Positions 63,860-64,000 of a DNA stretch of 64,000 nt are shown here, piece by piece. The notes beneath the pieces are model-generated. The model did no database searches and was not told the origin of the DNA. It worked only from the letters and a program-made list of their open reading frames with translations. Each line of letters begins with the position of its first letter. The first letter of the stretch is position 1. Origin of the DNA: DYGX01 sp035325905. GTDB lineage: Bacteria > Chloroflexota > Anaerolineae > Aggregatilineales > Aggregatilineaceae. The stretch is taken from contig DAOKYY010000001.1 of assembly GCA_035325905.1 (NCBI GenBank), positions 113,910 through 177,909 on the forward strand, written 5' to 3'. The translations under genes and the position numbers were made by a program.

Positions 63860-63870
63860 ACACTAAGTGT
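63860..63870. promoter_or_regulatory. Small palindrome upstream of importer 3, possible operator
   Basis: ACACTAAGTGT is an 11-base palindrome with an unpaired centre, 80 bases upstream of the binding-protein start. TAAGAT (minus strand, near 63816-63821) may be the -10 element, with no clear -35. The function is speculative. Confidence 0.3.
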
Positions 63871-64000
63871 CAGCGAAGGCGCCAACCTCGGCGGCGCGGC
63901 GCAGAGGCGCGAACCTGAGGCGCCTGGCGCTTGTTATGCACTTTGCCCGGGTTCAACCGGGCATCCGGTCTGTTTTTCTCGGAGGGGCGCAGCTTGCCGC
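63871..64000. other. Window end, no gene recognised
   Basis: The last 130 bases hold an inverted repeat TGCCCGG (63944-63950) and CCGGGCA (63957-63963), followed after 11 bases by a TTTTT run. It may be the terminator of a gene outside the window, but strand and origin are unclear. Confidence 0.3.

Noticed and set aside
63940..63970. A tRNA-like TTCAA hairpin near the window end
   Set aside because: The loop and stem do not fit the T-arm geometry, and no acceptor, D or anticodon arms are present.

Overview
The window is GC-rich bacterial chromosomal DNA, densely coding, with one 100-N assembly gap at 26540-26639. The gene content points to a heterotrophic Chloroflexota bacterium, probably Anaerolineae-like. 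The grounds are three carbohydrate ABC importers with linked glycosidases, a MalT/SARP-type TPR regulator, a TPR-CHAT protease, DUF7282 repeats and TTG/GTG starts. The taxonomic call is an inference from gene families; no rRNA or other phylogenetic marker is present.

Layout. 1-6836: the end of an unrecognised gene, then sugar importer 1 (binding protein and two permeases, no ATPase) with a GH31 alpha-glucosidase, behind a promoter overlapped by a LacI-type operator. 6980-10353: a secreted DUF7282-repeat protein with two haem-c motifs, facing an RskA-like anti-sigma and ECF sigma pair. 10816-20478: glutamate synthase large subunit, then an arginine operon (argC-argB-argD-GNAT-argJ) preceded by what reads as a complete ribosome-dependent arginine attenuator. 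20548-23401: a SAM-I riboswitch controlling metY-metX. 23442-24548: a stand-alone receiver protein and two small genes, one only 57 codons. 24729-28039: a MalT/SARP regulator split by the gap. 28189-34228: an operon of ECF-like sigma, soluble zinc-finger anti-sigma, TPR-CHAT protease and cytosolic subtilase. 34387-40578: pentose and sugar genes (xylose isomerase, two Gfo/Idh/MocA dehydrogenases, ROK kinase, D-lyxose isomerase-like cupin) and mtnA. 40720-51800: GntR-LacI hybrid regulator, complete importer 2 with its ATPase, PHP-family hydrolase, GH38 mannosidase and a convergent GH130 enzyme. 52041-58534: TolB-like propeller protein, L,D-transpeptidase, Nudix hydrolase, GH172, a menorin-like protein and a hypothetical protein. 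58540-63780: complete importer 3 on the minus strand, whose MalG-type permease carries a PDZ domain.

How it fits together. The cell appears to import oligosaccharides, probably including mannosides and alpha-glucosides, and to degrade them inside the cell with glycosidases that lack signal peptides. Glutamate from GltB could feed the adjacent arginine operon. RNA-level control is prominent: an arginine attenuator, a SAM-I riboswitch, and strong stem-loops between the binding-protein gene and the first permease gene in all three importer operons.

The strongest candidates for undescribed biology are the sigma/anti-sigma/CHAT/subtilase operon, which could be a protease-gated transcription switch, the PDZ-containing ABC permease, and the arginine attenuator.
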